64,000 nucleotides of DNA from Sneathiella sp. P13V-1 (lineage in GTDB: Bacteria > Pseudomonadota > Alphaproteobacteria > Sneathiellales > Sneathiellaceae): contig NZ_WYEU01000001.1 in the NCBI RefSeq assembly GCF_015143595.1, forward strand, positions 124,001-188,000, written 5' to 3'. Numbering within the stretch: position 1 is the stretch's first letter; every line of letters begins with the position of its first letter. The position numbers and the translations under genes are program-made. Below are positions 43,868-52,358 of the stretch, piece after piece. Below the pieces are notes generated by a model. The model was not told the DNA's origin. It ran no database searches and saw nothing but the letters and a program-made list of their open reading frames with translations.

Positions 43868-45487
43868 ATGCCCGTCATTCATTCCGATATCGACACCACA
43901 AGCGATAACTTCAAATCAAACCGCGAGACAATGCTGGAGCGGATTGAGGAGTTTCGAGCTTTAGAGCAAAAGGTGCGCGACACCTCTAACTCCAAAAAGG
44001 AGAAATTCGAAAAGCGGGGGCAGCTTCTGCCACGCGAACGAATTGCCCTTCTTCTGGACAAAGGGGCTCCGTTTCTGCAGCTCTCCACGCTCGCGGGACT
44101 TGGAATGCATGACGATGATGGAAAGAAAAATGTCCTGGGTGGCGGTCTTATTCTCGGCATCGGCTATGTTAACGGTGTCCGCTGTATGGTGAAGGCATCT
44201 GACAGTGCCATTAAAGGCGGCACCATCGCCCCTATGGGGTTAGAGAAAAACCTGCGCGCTCAGGAAGTTATCCTCAAAAACAAACTCCCTGTTATTAATC
44301 TGGTGGAATCAGGAGGGGCAAACCTTCTCTATCAGGCCGAGATCTTTATTAAGGGTGGTCAGGGATTTGCCAATCAGGCGCGCATGTCTGCTGCTGGCAT
44401 TCCCCAGATCACTGTTGTTCATGGTTCCTCTACGGCTGGCGGCGCCTATCAGCCGGGCCTATCTGACTATGTGATTATGGTCAAAGGCGGAGCAAAGGTT
44501 TTCCTTGCTGGCCCACCTCTTCTAAAAGCCGCCACGGGTGAGATTGCGAAAGACGAAGATCTTGGTGGTGCAGAAATGCACTCAACCGTTTCAGGTGTGT
44601 CAGAATATATGGCAGAAAACGATGCGGACGGTATTCGCATTGCCCGCGAAATTGTAGGTAATTTGCCATGGAATGAAAATGGCCCGCAAATGCCAGATCG
44701 GGAATTTGAAGATCCAAAATATGACGCCGAAGAATTACTGGGTATTGTACCCGCCGATTACCGCAAACCATATGATGTTCGTGAAGTCATTGCCCGTATT
44801 GTAGACGCCTCTGATTTCCTCGATTTCAAAGAACTCTATGGCAGTCAAACCGTGTGTGGTCACGCCAAAATCGAAGGGCAAGCCGTTGGCATCATCGGTA
44901 ATAATGGCCCGATCACAGCGGATGGCGCAACGAAAGCTGCTCAGTTTATCCAACTTTGTTGTCAGTCAGGCACGCCAATTGTGTTCTTGCAAAATACAAC
45001 TGGCTTCATGGTGGGCACTGAAGCGGAACAATCAGGTATTGTGAAACACGGCTCCAAAATGATCCAGGCCGTTACCAACGCCACAGTTCCTAAAATCACA
45101 ATTCACATCGGCGCGAGCTTTGGCGCAGGTAACTACGGCATGTGTGGACGTTCTTTCGATCCTCGTTTTATCTTCGCATGGCCAAATAACCGCGTTGCTG
45201 TGATGGGCGGGGAACAGGCAGCCAAGGTGATGTCCATTGTCACCGAAGAAAAGTTCAAACGCATGGGTCAGGAACCTGACCGCGATGCCTTGGGCCAGAT
45301 GGAGCAAGGAATCATCAAACGCATGGACAAGGAAAGTACCGCGTTGTTTGCGACAGCCCGCCTTTGGGATGACGGCTTGATTGACCCGCGGGACACCAGA
45401 AAAGTCATAAGCTACTGCCTCTCCGTTTCCATGGAAGGCGACAAACGAGAAACAAATACAAACACCTTCGGCATTGGCCGCATGTAA
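43868..45487 (+). CDS. Acyl-CoA carboxylase, carboxyltransferase (beta) subunit
   Basis: A 539-residue biotin-dependent carboxyltransferase (crotonase-like tandem domain). Characteristic segments are VESGGANLLYQAEIFIKGGQGFANQARMSAAGIPQITVVHGSSTAGGAYQPGLSDYV in the N-domain and FLQNTTGFMVGTEAEQSGIVKHGSKM plus IHIGASFGAGNYGMCGRSFDPRFIFAWPN in the C-domain. These match the methylcrotonyl-CoA/geranyl-CoA carboxylase branch rather than acetyl- or propionyl-CoA carboxylases. The HGSSTAGGAY stretch and the neighbouring genes point toward a geranyl-CoA-type substrate, but a methylcrotonyl-CoA role is not excluded. It works with the biotin subunit two genes downstream. Confidence 0.88.
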   Translation: MPVIHSDIDTTSDNFKSNRETMLERIEEFRALEQKVRDTSNSKKEKFEKRGQLLPRERIALLLDKGAPFLQLSTLAGLGMHDDDGKKNVLGGGLILGIGYVNGVRCMVKASDSAIKGGTIAPMGLEKNLRAQEVILKNKLPVINLVESGGANLLYQAEIFIKGGQGFANQARMSAAGIPQITVVHGSSTAGGAYQPGLSDYVIMVKGGAKVFLAGPPLLKAATGEIAKDEDLGGAEMHSTVSGVSEYMAENDADGIRIAREIVGNLPWNENGPQMPDREFEDPKYDAEELLGIVPADYRKPYDVREVIARIVDASDFLDFKELYGSQTVCGHAKIEGQAVGIIGNNGPITADGATKAAQFIQLCCQSGTPIVFLQNTTGFMVGTEAEQSGIVKHGSKMIQAVTNATVPKITIHIGASFGAGNYGMCGRSFDPRFIFAWPNNRVAVMGGEQAAKVMSIVTEEKFKRMGQEPDRDALGQMEQGIIKRMDKESTALFATARLWDDGLIDPRDTRKVISYCLSVSMEGDKRETNTNTFGIGRM

Positions 45488-45501
45488 AAGGGAGAGACAT
45501 C

Positions 45502-46662
45502 ATGATTTATGGACCAGAACATAAAGAGTTTATGAAAAACCTGAGCAAGTTCATTGATCAGGAAATCAACCCATATGTGGATGAGTGGGAAGCTGAAGGT
45601 ATTTTCCCGGCTCATGAACTGTTCAAGAAAATGGGCGATCAAGGCTATCTGGGTGTTTGTAAACCTGAAGAATATGGTGGCATGGGCCTCGATTATTCTT
45701 ACAGCCTTGCCATGTCAGAAACACTTGGCAAAATACGCTGCGGCGGTGTGCCAATGGCAATCGGTGTTCAGACCGATATGGCAACTCCGGCTCTTGCCCG
45801 TTTTGGATCAGATTATGTGAAGGAAAACTTCCTCCGCCAAGCGATCGCCGGTGACTATGTTGCCTGTATTGGTGTGTCTGAGCCGGGTGCAGGATCTGAT
45901 GTTGCGGGGATCAAATCCAAAGCCGTAAAAGACGGTGATGATTACGTCATCAACGGCCAGAAAATGTGGATCACAAACGGCACTCAGGCGGATTTCATGT
46001 GTATGCTGGTCAACACAAGTGACGGACCAATCCACAGCAGTAAATCTCTTATTATTGTTCCAATGGACACACCGGGCATTACTGTTGAACGCAAGTTGGA
46101 TAAGCTAGGCATGCGCTCCTCTGATACTGCGCAGCTTTATTTCGAAGATGTCCGCGTTCCACAAAAGAACATCATCGGGGAAGAAGGCATGGGCTTCACC
46201 TACCAGATGCTCCAGTTTCAGGAAGAGCGCCTATGGGCAGCCGGTGCGGCACTTGAAGCACTTGATATCATTGTGGATGATACGATCGAATATACACGTC
46301 AACGGGAAGCATTTGGCGCACCGCTTCTTAACAATCAGGTCATTCACTTCCGTATGGCAGAGCTTAAAACCGAGATCGAAGCCCTGCGTTCCATGACCTA
46401 TCGTGCGGTTAAGGAATATGTGGATGGCGGTAACGTCACCATGCTTGCCTCCATGGCGAAACTGAAAGCTGGACGTCTGACCCGCGAGGTGAACGACGCG
46501 TGTCTGCAATATTACGGTGGTATGGGCTTCATGAATGAAACTCATGTCTCCCGCGCCTATCGCGATGGGCGTCTGACCTCTATTGGCGGCGGTGCTGACG
46601 AAGTGATGCTGGGCATCATATGTAAATTGATGAACACACTGCCATCAGGCCGCAGAGGGTAA
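45502..46662 (+). CDS. Acyl-CoA dehydrogenase (isovaleryl/citronellyl-type)
   Basis: A 386-residue acyl-CoA dehydrogenase. The beta-domain motifs ACIGVSEPGAGSDVAGIKSKAV and MWITNGTQADFM and the FAD motif EYTRQREAFGAPL are present. The Glu is at 242 in FQEERLW, the position used by isovaleryl-CoA and long-chain dehydrogenases, and the C-terminal SIGGGADEVM has Gly where medium/short-chain enzymes keep their Glu. This suits a branched or long acyl-CoA. It lies 14 bp after the carboxylase beta gene and two before the alpha gene, so it likely makes the unsaturated acyl-CoA substrate for the carboxylase. Confidence 0.93.
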   Translation: MIYGPEHKEFMKNLSKFIDQEINPYVDEWEAEGIFPAHELFKKMGDQGYLGVCKPEEYGGMGLDYSYSLAMSETLGKIRCGGVPMAIGVQTDMATPALARFGSDYVKENFLRQAIAGDYVACIGVSEPGAGSDVAGIKSKAVKDGDDYVINGQKMWITNGTQADFMCMLVNTSDGPIHSSKSLIIVPMDTPGITVERKLDKLGMRSSDTAQLYFEDVRVPQKNIIGEEGMGFTYQMLQFQEERLWAAGAALEALDIIVDDTIEYTRQREAFGAPLLNNQVIHFRMAELKTEIEALRSMTYRAVKEYVDGGNVTMLASMAKLKAGRLTREVNDACLQYYGGMGFMNETHVSRAYRDGRLTSIGGGADEVMLGIICKLMNTLPSGRRG

Positions 46663-46664
46663 CC

Positions 46665-48638
46665 ATGAGCCGCTTTTCAAAAATTCTGATAGCGAACCGC
46701 GGCGAGATTGCCTGCCGCGTCATTCGCACTGCCCATGAAATGGGATACAGCACCGTTGCAGTTTATTCCGAAGCAGATGCGGATGCCCTTCATGTCGCGA
46801 TGGCAGACGAAGCTGTGCTGATTGGTCCCGCGCCGGTTGGTGAGAGCTATCTTGATATGGATCGCATTTTCAGCGCCGCCGAAGTAACGGGTGCCGATGC
46901 TATCCATCCGGGTTACGGCTTTTTGTCCGAAAATGCTGCTTTTGCGAAAGCCTGCGAAGAAAGAAACATCACTTTCATCGGCCCCTCAGAAGAAGCCATC
47001 GACGTTATGGGCAACAAGGCGGAAGCCAAGCGCCGAATGATTGACGCAGGGGTCCCTTGCGTTCCCGGTTATGAAGGCGAAGATCAATCTGACAGCCACT
47101 TCATTAAGGCGGCTGATGAAATTGGTTTCCCCGTAATGGTCAAAGCCGCCGCTGGCGGTGGTGGCCGCGGAATGCGGCTGGTGGCAAAACCAGAGAAGCT
47201 TGAAAAAGCACTGGCAACAGCCCGAAGTGAAGCTGAAAATGCCTTTGGATCGGGTGAGCTGATTTTGGAAAAGGCGGTTATCGAACCGCGCCATATTGAA
47301 ATTCAGGTTTTTGCAGATAGCCACGGGAATGTGGTGCATTTGGGAGAGCGGGATTGTTCCATTCAACGCCGCCACCAGAAAGTCATCGAAGAAGCCCCCT
47401 CTCCTGCGGTTTCTGAAGAATTACGTCAAAAGATGGGTGCTGCCGCCGTTGCTGCGGCCAAAGCGATTAATTATCGCGGCGCAGGTACCGTTGAGTTTTT
47501 GTTGGGCGCAGACGGTTCCTTCTATTTCCTTGAAATGAACACCCGACTTCAGGTGGAGCATCCAGTTACGGAATGCATCACCGGCTTTGATTTGGTGGAG
47601 TGGCAATTACGTGTGGCTCGCGGGGAAGTATTACCTTCCTTACAGGATGACATCGTCTTGTTTGGTCATGCCATCGAGGCACGCCTTTATGCGGAAGACC
47701 CTTATAAAGACTTCTTGCCAAGGGTAGGTACCTTGGTAAGTTGGCGCCCCGCAATTGGCGAAGGGCTTCGGTGCGACCATGGTTTGGTAGATGGCATCGA
47801 AATTACGCCTCATTACGATGCCATGATCGCCAAAGTCATCGCTTATGGTGAAAGCCGTGAAGATGCGCGTCTACGCCTGATCCGGTCGTTGGAGCAAACA
47901 CAGGATCTGGGACTGACCACGAACCGCCAGTTCCTGATCGATTGCCTGAAGCATGACGCTTTCACCAATGGCGAAGCGACAACAGGCTTTATTGAAAGCT
48001 ATTTCCCCAAGAAGACAAGAACACGGCCAGAACCTACGAAGCAGGATATCGCCCTCGCAGCGTCACTTCTATTTGCCATTCAGCAACATGATACGGGGTC
48101 AGACACGGACGGATGGGATAGTGCGGCGATTAATATCTCACCAATGGTCGTTGAAGTGGGAGAAAACAAACATTCTTTCCAAATTCAACAAAATGATTTG
48201 TCATCCTACTTAGTAAGAGCAGGTGAGGAAGAATGGAACATTTCGTTCCTTGATGAATTTGACACTGAAATTCGCGTACTTTTGAACGGCGTTCAAAAAA
48301 CCATACATTTTGCAGAAGATACTGACCTGCTTCACATCGCTGTAGGGGCATTGACTTTCTCTGCTCGCGAAGTAACGCTCGCGCCAGCAGGTAGTGCGGA
48401 CGGCGCAGGTGACGGCCGAATAGCTGCCCCAATGAACGGTCGCGTGATCGACATCCTGGTAAAAGCAGGTGACAAGGTAGAAAAAGGTCAGATCGTTGCC
48501 ATGCTGGAAGCCATGAAAATGGAGCATGAAATCCCGGCACGCATTTCAGGAACTGTCACGTCTATAGGCGCGAAGAAAGACGATCAGGTCGCCTCCAAAG
48601 CGATGCTGGTTGAAATCGAAGCAGAGGAGGACGCGTAA
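46665..48638 (+). CDS. Acyl-CoA carboxylase, biotin carboxylase/biotin carrier (alpha) subunit
   Basis: A 657-residue fusion of biotin carboxylase (about 1-450), a linker/BT domain, and a C-terminal biotin carrier. The carboxylase shows the ATP-grasp elements (MVKAAAGGGGRGMRLV, IEIQVFADSHGNVVHLGERDCSIQRRHQKVIEEAPS, NTRLQVEHPVTE). Biotin attaches to Lys at about 618 in MLEAMKMEHE. It ATP-dependently carboxylates biotin and passes CO2 to the partner beta subunit. The size and layout fit MccA/AtuF. The first codon is two bases after the dehydrogenase stop; its last base is the first of the next ATG. Confidence 0.93.
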   Translation: MSRFSKILIANRGEIACRVIRTAHEMGYSTVAVYSEADADALHVAMADEAVLIGPAPVGESYLDMDRIFSAAEVTGADAIHPGYGFLSENAAFAKACEERNITFIGPSEEAIDVMGNKAEAKRRMIDAGVPCVPGYEGEDQSDSHFIKAADEIGFPVMVKAAAGGGGRGMRLVAKPEKLEKALATARSEAENAFGSGELILEKAVIEPRHIEIQVFADSHGNVVHLGERDCSIQRRHQKVIEEAPSPAVSEELRQKMGAAAVAAAKAINYRGAGTVEFLLGADGSFYFLEMNTRLQVEHPVTECITGFDLVEWQLRVARGEVLPSLQDDIVLFGHAIEARLYAEDPYKDFLPRVGTLVSWRPAIGEGLRCDHGLVDGIEITPHYDAMIAKVIAYGESREDARLRLIRSLEQTQDLGLTTNRQFLIDCLKHDAFTNGEATTGFIESYFPKKTRTRPEPTKQDIALAASLLFAIQQHDTGSDTDGWDSAAINISPMVVEVGENKHSFQIQQNDLSSYLVRAGEEEWNISFLDEFDTEIRVLLNGVQKTIHFAEDTDLLHIAVGALTFSAREVTLAPAGSADGAGDGRIAAPMNGRVIDILVKAGDKVEKGQIVAMLEAMKMEHEIPARISGTVTSIGAKKDDQVASKAMLVEIEAEEDA

Positions 48639-49792
48639 TGGACCTTTTGGAACGCACTCTTCCCCCTTTTTGCAATGAGGATCATGTCGCCTTTCGCGAT
48701 ATGCTTCGGAAATTCGTTGATACGGAAATAGAACCTTTTGCCAGCGAATGGGATGAAGCCGAAACTTTCCCAAAAGAGCTTTATAAGAAGGCCGGAGAGA
48801 TAGGCCTGCTTGGTGTTGGATTTCCTGAAGAGTATGGCGGGGTAGATACGGATATCTTCTATGGCATTATTGGCGCGGAAGAACTTTCCCGTGCCGGTGC
48901 AGGTGGTCTGACCGCCAGTTTGATGAGCCACACCATTGGCGCACCACCTATCAAAAATGTGGGTACTGAGGAACAAAAGAAGAAGTATCTTCCAAAGATC
49001 CTCTCAGGTGACATGATTTCCGCTCTGGCCATTACAGAACCAAGCGGTGGATCCGACGTTGCTAACCTCAAAACAACGGCCGTTCGTGATGGTGACCACT
49101 ATGTTGTGAACGGGTCAAAAACCTTTATCACATCGGGTATGCGGGCTGACATTTACACGGTTGCTGTTCGAACAGGTGAACCCGGCATGGGCGGTATCTC
49201 CCTTCTTCTTATTGAAAAAGACACCCCCGGTTTTGATCAAACTCCGCTAAAGAAAATGGGTTGGTGGGCATCCGATACAGCGACGCTTTATTTCGACAAT
49301 TGTCGTGTCCCTGTTGAAAATCTGTTAGGCGCGGAAAATATGGGCTTCCCGGCAATTATGCTTAACTTCAACTATGAACGGTTGTGGTTGGCTGCGGGGT
49401 GCGTCTCTTTTGCGCGAACCTGCTTTAATGAAGTTGTGGAATACGCCAAAGAACGCATGGTTTTTGGCAAACCTCTATCTGAGAAACAGGTCATCCGCCA
49501 CAAACTTGTCGATATGGCACAACGCATCCGCGCAACTGAAGCCTATATGGATTTGGTGGCCTATAAAGTTGAGCAAGGTGAGCAACCTGTTGCGGATATC
49601 TGCATGTTAAAAAACCAGGCAACTGAAACCATGGAGTTTTGTGCCCGGGAAGGTGTGCAAATCATGGGTGGGGCCGGATTTATGCGAGGCCCTAAGGTGG
49701 AACGGATTTACCGTGAAGTACGCGTCAATGCCATTGGCGGAGGCGCCGAGGAGATCATGAGAGATCTTGCTTCCCGCCAGTTAGGTATCTAA
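48638..49792 (+). CDS. Acyl-CoA dehydrogenase (second, long/isovaleryl-type)
   Basis: A 384-residue acyl-CoA dehydrogenase with SALAITEPSGGSDVANLKTTAV, the FAD motif EYAKERMVFGKPL and Glu248 in FNYERLW, again at the isovaleryl/long-chain position; the C-terminal IGGGAEEIM has Gly instead of the medium-chain Glu. It shares a TAATG junction with the biotin carboxylase gene, so translation is coupled. Two dehydrogenases in one operon may act on successive intermediates. A terminator follows. Confidence 0.93.
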   Translation: MDLLERTLPPFCNEDHVAFRDMLRKFVDTEIEPFASEWDEAETFPKELYKKAGEIGLLGVGFPEEYGGVDTDIFYGIIGAEELSRAGAGGLTASLMSHTIGAPPIKNVGTEEQKKKYLPKILSGDMISALAITEPSGGSDVANLKTTAVRDGDHYVVNGSKTFITSGMRADIYTVAVRTGEPGMGGISLLLIEKDTPGFDQTPLKKMGWWASDTATLYFDNCRVPVENLLGAENMGFPAIMLNFNYERLWLAAGCVSFARTCFNEVVEYAKERMVFGKPLSEKQVIRHKLVDMAQRIRATEAYMDLVAYKVEQGEQPVADICMLKNQATETMEFCAREGVQIMGGAGFMRGPKVERIYREVRVNAIGGGAEEIMRDLASRQLGI

Positions 49793-49794
49793 GG

Positions 49795-49826
49795 AAAAGG
49801 GCCGGAGATTAACCCGGCCCTTTTTT
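49795..49826. terminator. Terminator at the end of the carboxylase operon
   Basis: A perfect 7-bp GC stem GGGCCGG/CCGGCCC with an eight-base loop, extended by four A-T pairs, followed by six T on the plus strand. It lies between convergent genes and can also stop the minus-strand EF-hand gene. Confidence 0.9.
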
Positions 49827-49828
49827 AT

Positions 49829-50284
49829 TTATCCTTTGCCGTGTCCATGATGGCCACGAAACTCTTCTTTAAACATCTTCTTCGCTGCCTTCATTTCTTC
49901 TTTAGTCAGGCTACCATTGCCATCCGCGTCGGCTTTCCTGAAATTCTGTAGAACAAAGTCAGTTACTTCCTGTTCACTCAACTCTCCGTTTTTATCGGAA
50001 TCCAGCGCGCCAATCATAAAATCCATGCGCGCTTCACGCATCATTTTGCGGCCTTCCTTCGCTTCTTCTTTAGTGATAAAGCCATCGGAATCAGTATCCA
50101 TTTTTTCAAACATGTTTGACCAACGGGGATCAATTTCATCTTTGGAGATCTTTCCGTCTTTGTTGGTGTCGTGACGATCAAACATACGCTCGTGTTTGTA
50201 ACTCTTCACCTCAGTTGCTGCATATACAGCTGCCGGAACCGCCAGCATAACTGCGCCAATTACAATCATAGTCACTTTTTTCAT
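49829..50284 (-). CDS. Exported EF-hand calcium-binding protein
   Basis: A 151-residue protein with a Sec signal peptide (MKKVTMIVIGAVMLAVPAAVYA) and four EF-hand loops: DTNKDGKISKDE, DTDSDGFITKEE, DSDKNGELSEQE and DADGNGSLTKEE. All have the D-x-(N/D)-x-(D/N)-G pattern and the final Glu, so they should bind Ca2+. It ends in a His/Gly-rich tail. It is predicted to be periplasmic or secreted; the partner is unknown. ATG 50284 is preceded by AAAGGAC. Confidence 0.9.
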   Translation of the reverse strand: MKKVTMIVIGAVMLAVPAAVYAATEVKSYKHERMFDRHDTNKDGKISKDEIDPRWSNMFEKMDTDSDGFITKEEAKEGRKMMREARMDFMIGALDSDKNGELSEQEVTDFVLQNFRKADADGNGSLTKEEMKAAKKMFKEEFRGHHGHGKG

Positions 50285-50414
50285 AACAGGTCCTTTCGGT
50301 TGGTATCTGACTATGAAACGGAGCTGAAAATCTTTTCCGTCGTTTTATTTTTTATTCTTTTCTTGAACCTCGTTCATTTTTATGAACAATATATCAAAAA
50401 TCACGGAGAATGAG

Positions 50415-51275
50415 ATGACAGAAACAGAAAAAGATATCGTTCTTTACGAAACAGAGGGCCGCATTGCGCGTGTTACACTTAATCGCCCACATGCCCTGAA
50501 CGCCATTTCAGATGAACTTCCCAAAGCCATTCGAAACGCTATAGAGCGGGCGAATGCGGATGACGATGTTCATGTGATTATTCTTCAAGGCGCAGGCAAA
50601 GCGTTCTGCTCTGGCTACGATTTGAAGATGTACGCACAGAAGGAAGGCCCTAACGCCGGTGTTCAGGAAATGCCGTGGGATCCGACCCTCGATTACAAAA
50701 TGATGATGGGAAACACACAGGATTTCATGAGCATCTTCCGCTCCTACAAACCGGTGATTGCCAAAATCCATGGATATGCGGTTGCTGGCGGCAGTGACAT
50801 TGCCCTGTGTGCGGATATCGTGGTGATGGAAGATACTGCGAAAATTGGTTATCCCCCTGCTCGTGTTTGGGGCTGCCCAACAACGGCAATGTGGGTCTAC
50901 CGCCTTGGTGTTGAAAAAGCCAAACGTATGCTGCTGACGGGTGATCTTGTAACGGGTGTCGAAGCTAAAGAAATGGGGCTAGTGCTGGATGCAGTGCCTT
51001 ACGACAAACTGGAAGAGCGGGTCATGGAACTTGCGAAACGTGTCGGATCCGTTCCCAAGAACCAGTTGATGATGCAAAAAATGATGATCAATCAGGCACT
51101 GGATAATATGGGTCTGATGTCCACACAGATGACAGCGACCATTTTCGATGGTATCACCCGTCATAGCCCTGAAGGAATGGGTTTCAAGTCACGCGCGGAA
51201 GAAGTTGGTTTCCAACAGGCCGTGAAGGAACGTGACAGTGGTGAAAATATTGATTGGGCCAAATGTCAAAAATAG
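50415..51275 (+). CDS. Crotonase-family protein with non-canonical active site
   Basis: A 286-residue crotonase fold. The oxyanion segment GKAFCSGYDLKMY is at 61-73 and IHGYAVAGGSDIALCADIV at 118-136. The two catalytic glutamates of enoyl-CoA hydratase are both replaced: Asp128 in GGSDI, and Pro148 in GYPPARVWG where hydratases have PE. It is therefore unlikely to be a standard hydratase and may be an isomerase, thioesterase or hydrolase-type member. ATG 50415 lies six bases after GGAG; the frame opens at 50382. The TetR gene overlaps its 3' end. Confidence 0.88.
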   Translation: MTETEKDIVLYETEGRIARVTLNRPHALNAISDELPKAIRNAIERANADDDVHVIILQGAGKAFCSGYDLKMYAQKEGPNAGVQEMPWDPTLDYKMMMGNTQDFMSIFRSYKPVIAKIHGYAVAGGSDIALCADIVVMEDTAKIGYPPARVWGCPTTAMWVYRLGVEKAKRMLLTGDLVTGVEAKEMGLVLDAVPYDKLEERVMELAKRVGSVPKNQLMMQKMMINQALDNMGLMSTQMTATIFDGITRHSPEGMGFKSRAEEVGFQQAVKERDSGENIDWAKCQK

Positions 51276-51892
51276 ACCGTAAATCCCGCAAAGAAGAAGT
51301 CCAGGAATATAAGAAACAAAAAATCCTGGAAGCTGCCGAAGTCCTTTTTCGCGAAAAGGGACTTGATGGCACAACCATGCGGGCAATCGCGACGCGCGCC
51401 GGATATTCCACCGGTGCGCCATACGCCTATTTCCAATCGAAAGAAGAGATTTACGCTGACCTGCTGGCGATGTCGCTCACCCGCCTTTCCAAATATATTA
51501 AAGACAAGGTTAGCAGGGCATATTTAAGCGAAGGAAAAGCCCGCGCCGCTGTTTTCGGGTACTTCAAATACTATTTTGATCATGCTGAAGATCTTCAGCT
51601 GGGACTTTACCTATTCTCCCCTGGTGAAGTGAAAAAACAAGGCTTTTCCAAGGAAACCAATCAGCATTTGAATAGCCGTCTTCTGTCCACATTGGGGTAT
51701 ATTGCAAACTGCCTGCATGATCTTGATGATGTAGATGCCCATTTGGCGCAGCGGGAAACGCTGGATGCCATAACCTACATTACGGGTACATTAATGCTGC
51801 ATAGTACCGGACGCCTTGCCATTATCGGATCCGCGCCGGAAGAAATGATCGACCGTTATATAGATCAAATGCTAAAAAGGTTGTCAGCATAG
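51263..51892 (+). CDS. TetR/AcrR family transcriptional regulator
   Basis: A 209-residue TetR-type regulator. The helix-turn-helix occupies about residues 15-62: KQKILEAAEVLFREKGLDGTTMRAIATRAGYSTGAPYAYFQSKEEIY. The remainder is helical with DLQLGLYLFSPGEVKKQGF, a family-level ligand domain. Its ATG at 51263 lies 13 bases inside the end of the crotonase gene, so it is co-translated, and two thioesterase genes follow. It could control this small operon or the nearby acyl-CoA catabolism. Confidence 0.93.
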   Translation: MSKIDRKSRKEEVQEYKKQKILEAAEVLFREKGLDGTTMRAIATRAGYSTGAPYAYFQSKEEIYADLLAMSLTRLSKYIKDKVSRAYLSEGKARAAVFGYFKYYFDHAEDLQLGLYLFSPGEVKKQGFSKETNQHLNSRLLSTLGYIANCLHDLDDVDAHLAQRETLDAITYITGTLMLHSTGRLAIIGSAPEEMIDRYIDQMLKRLSA

Positions 51893-51925
51893 ATCTAAAA
51901 TAACAAAGCGGGAGACAACCCCCTG

Positions 51926-52357
51926 ATGAGCAGGTATCACGAAACCTATCGGGGTCACGTTCAGGCCAGTCAACTGGACTTGATCGGACATATGAATATC
52001 CAGTATTACCACACCACAATCAGCCTCGCGATGCAGAACATTTTCAGGCTGCTCGGCCACACTCCTGACATGTTTAAAAATGAAGGAAAAGGGTTCGCAG
52101 CAGTGGAGCAGCACTGCAGATATAAAAGTGAGCTTCTGGCTGGTGACATCATCCATATGATGAGTGGTTTAAAAGATTTTACCTCCAAATCCATTACAAT
52201 CCATCATCAGCTTTTTAATAGCAGCACCGGAGAAGTTTCTTTTGATTGCGAAATGACCGTTCTTCATTTCGACATGAAAAACAGAAAAGTCACGTCCTTT
52301 AGTGAAGACCAATTATCGCACTTGGAATCCATGAAACTAAATGAAGGGGAGGCCTGA
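51926..52357 (+). CDS. Hot-dog fold thioesterase (4HBT-like)
   Basis: A 143-residue single hot-dog domain protein. The N-terminal motif QASQLDLIGHMNIQYYHTTI carries the catalytic Asp and H-M-N of the 4-hydroxybenzoyl-CoA thioesterase-type family, and CRYKSELLAGDIIHMMSGL is the second conserved strand pair. It would release CoA from an acyl-CoA. It begins 33 bp after the TetR gene and is followed by its two-domain relative with one base between stop and start, so the proteins may form a complex. Confidence 0.88.
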   Translation: MSRYHETYRGHVQASQLDLIGHMNIQYYHTTISLAMQNIFRLLGHTPDMFKNEGKGFAAVEQHCRYKSELLAGDIIHMMSGLKDFTSKSITIHHQLFNSSTGEVSFDCEMTVLHFDMKNRKVTSFSEDQLSHLESMKLNEGEA

Positions 52358-52358
52358 C

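Noticed and set aside
42984-49792. Leucine (liu) degradation operon
   Set aside because: No HMG-CoA lyase is in the window, and the leading SDR is not part of liu operons; kept only as an alternative.
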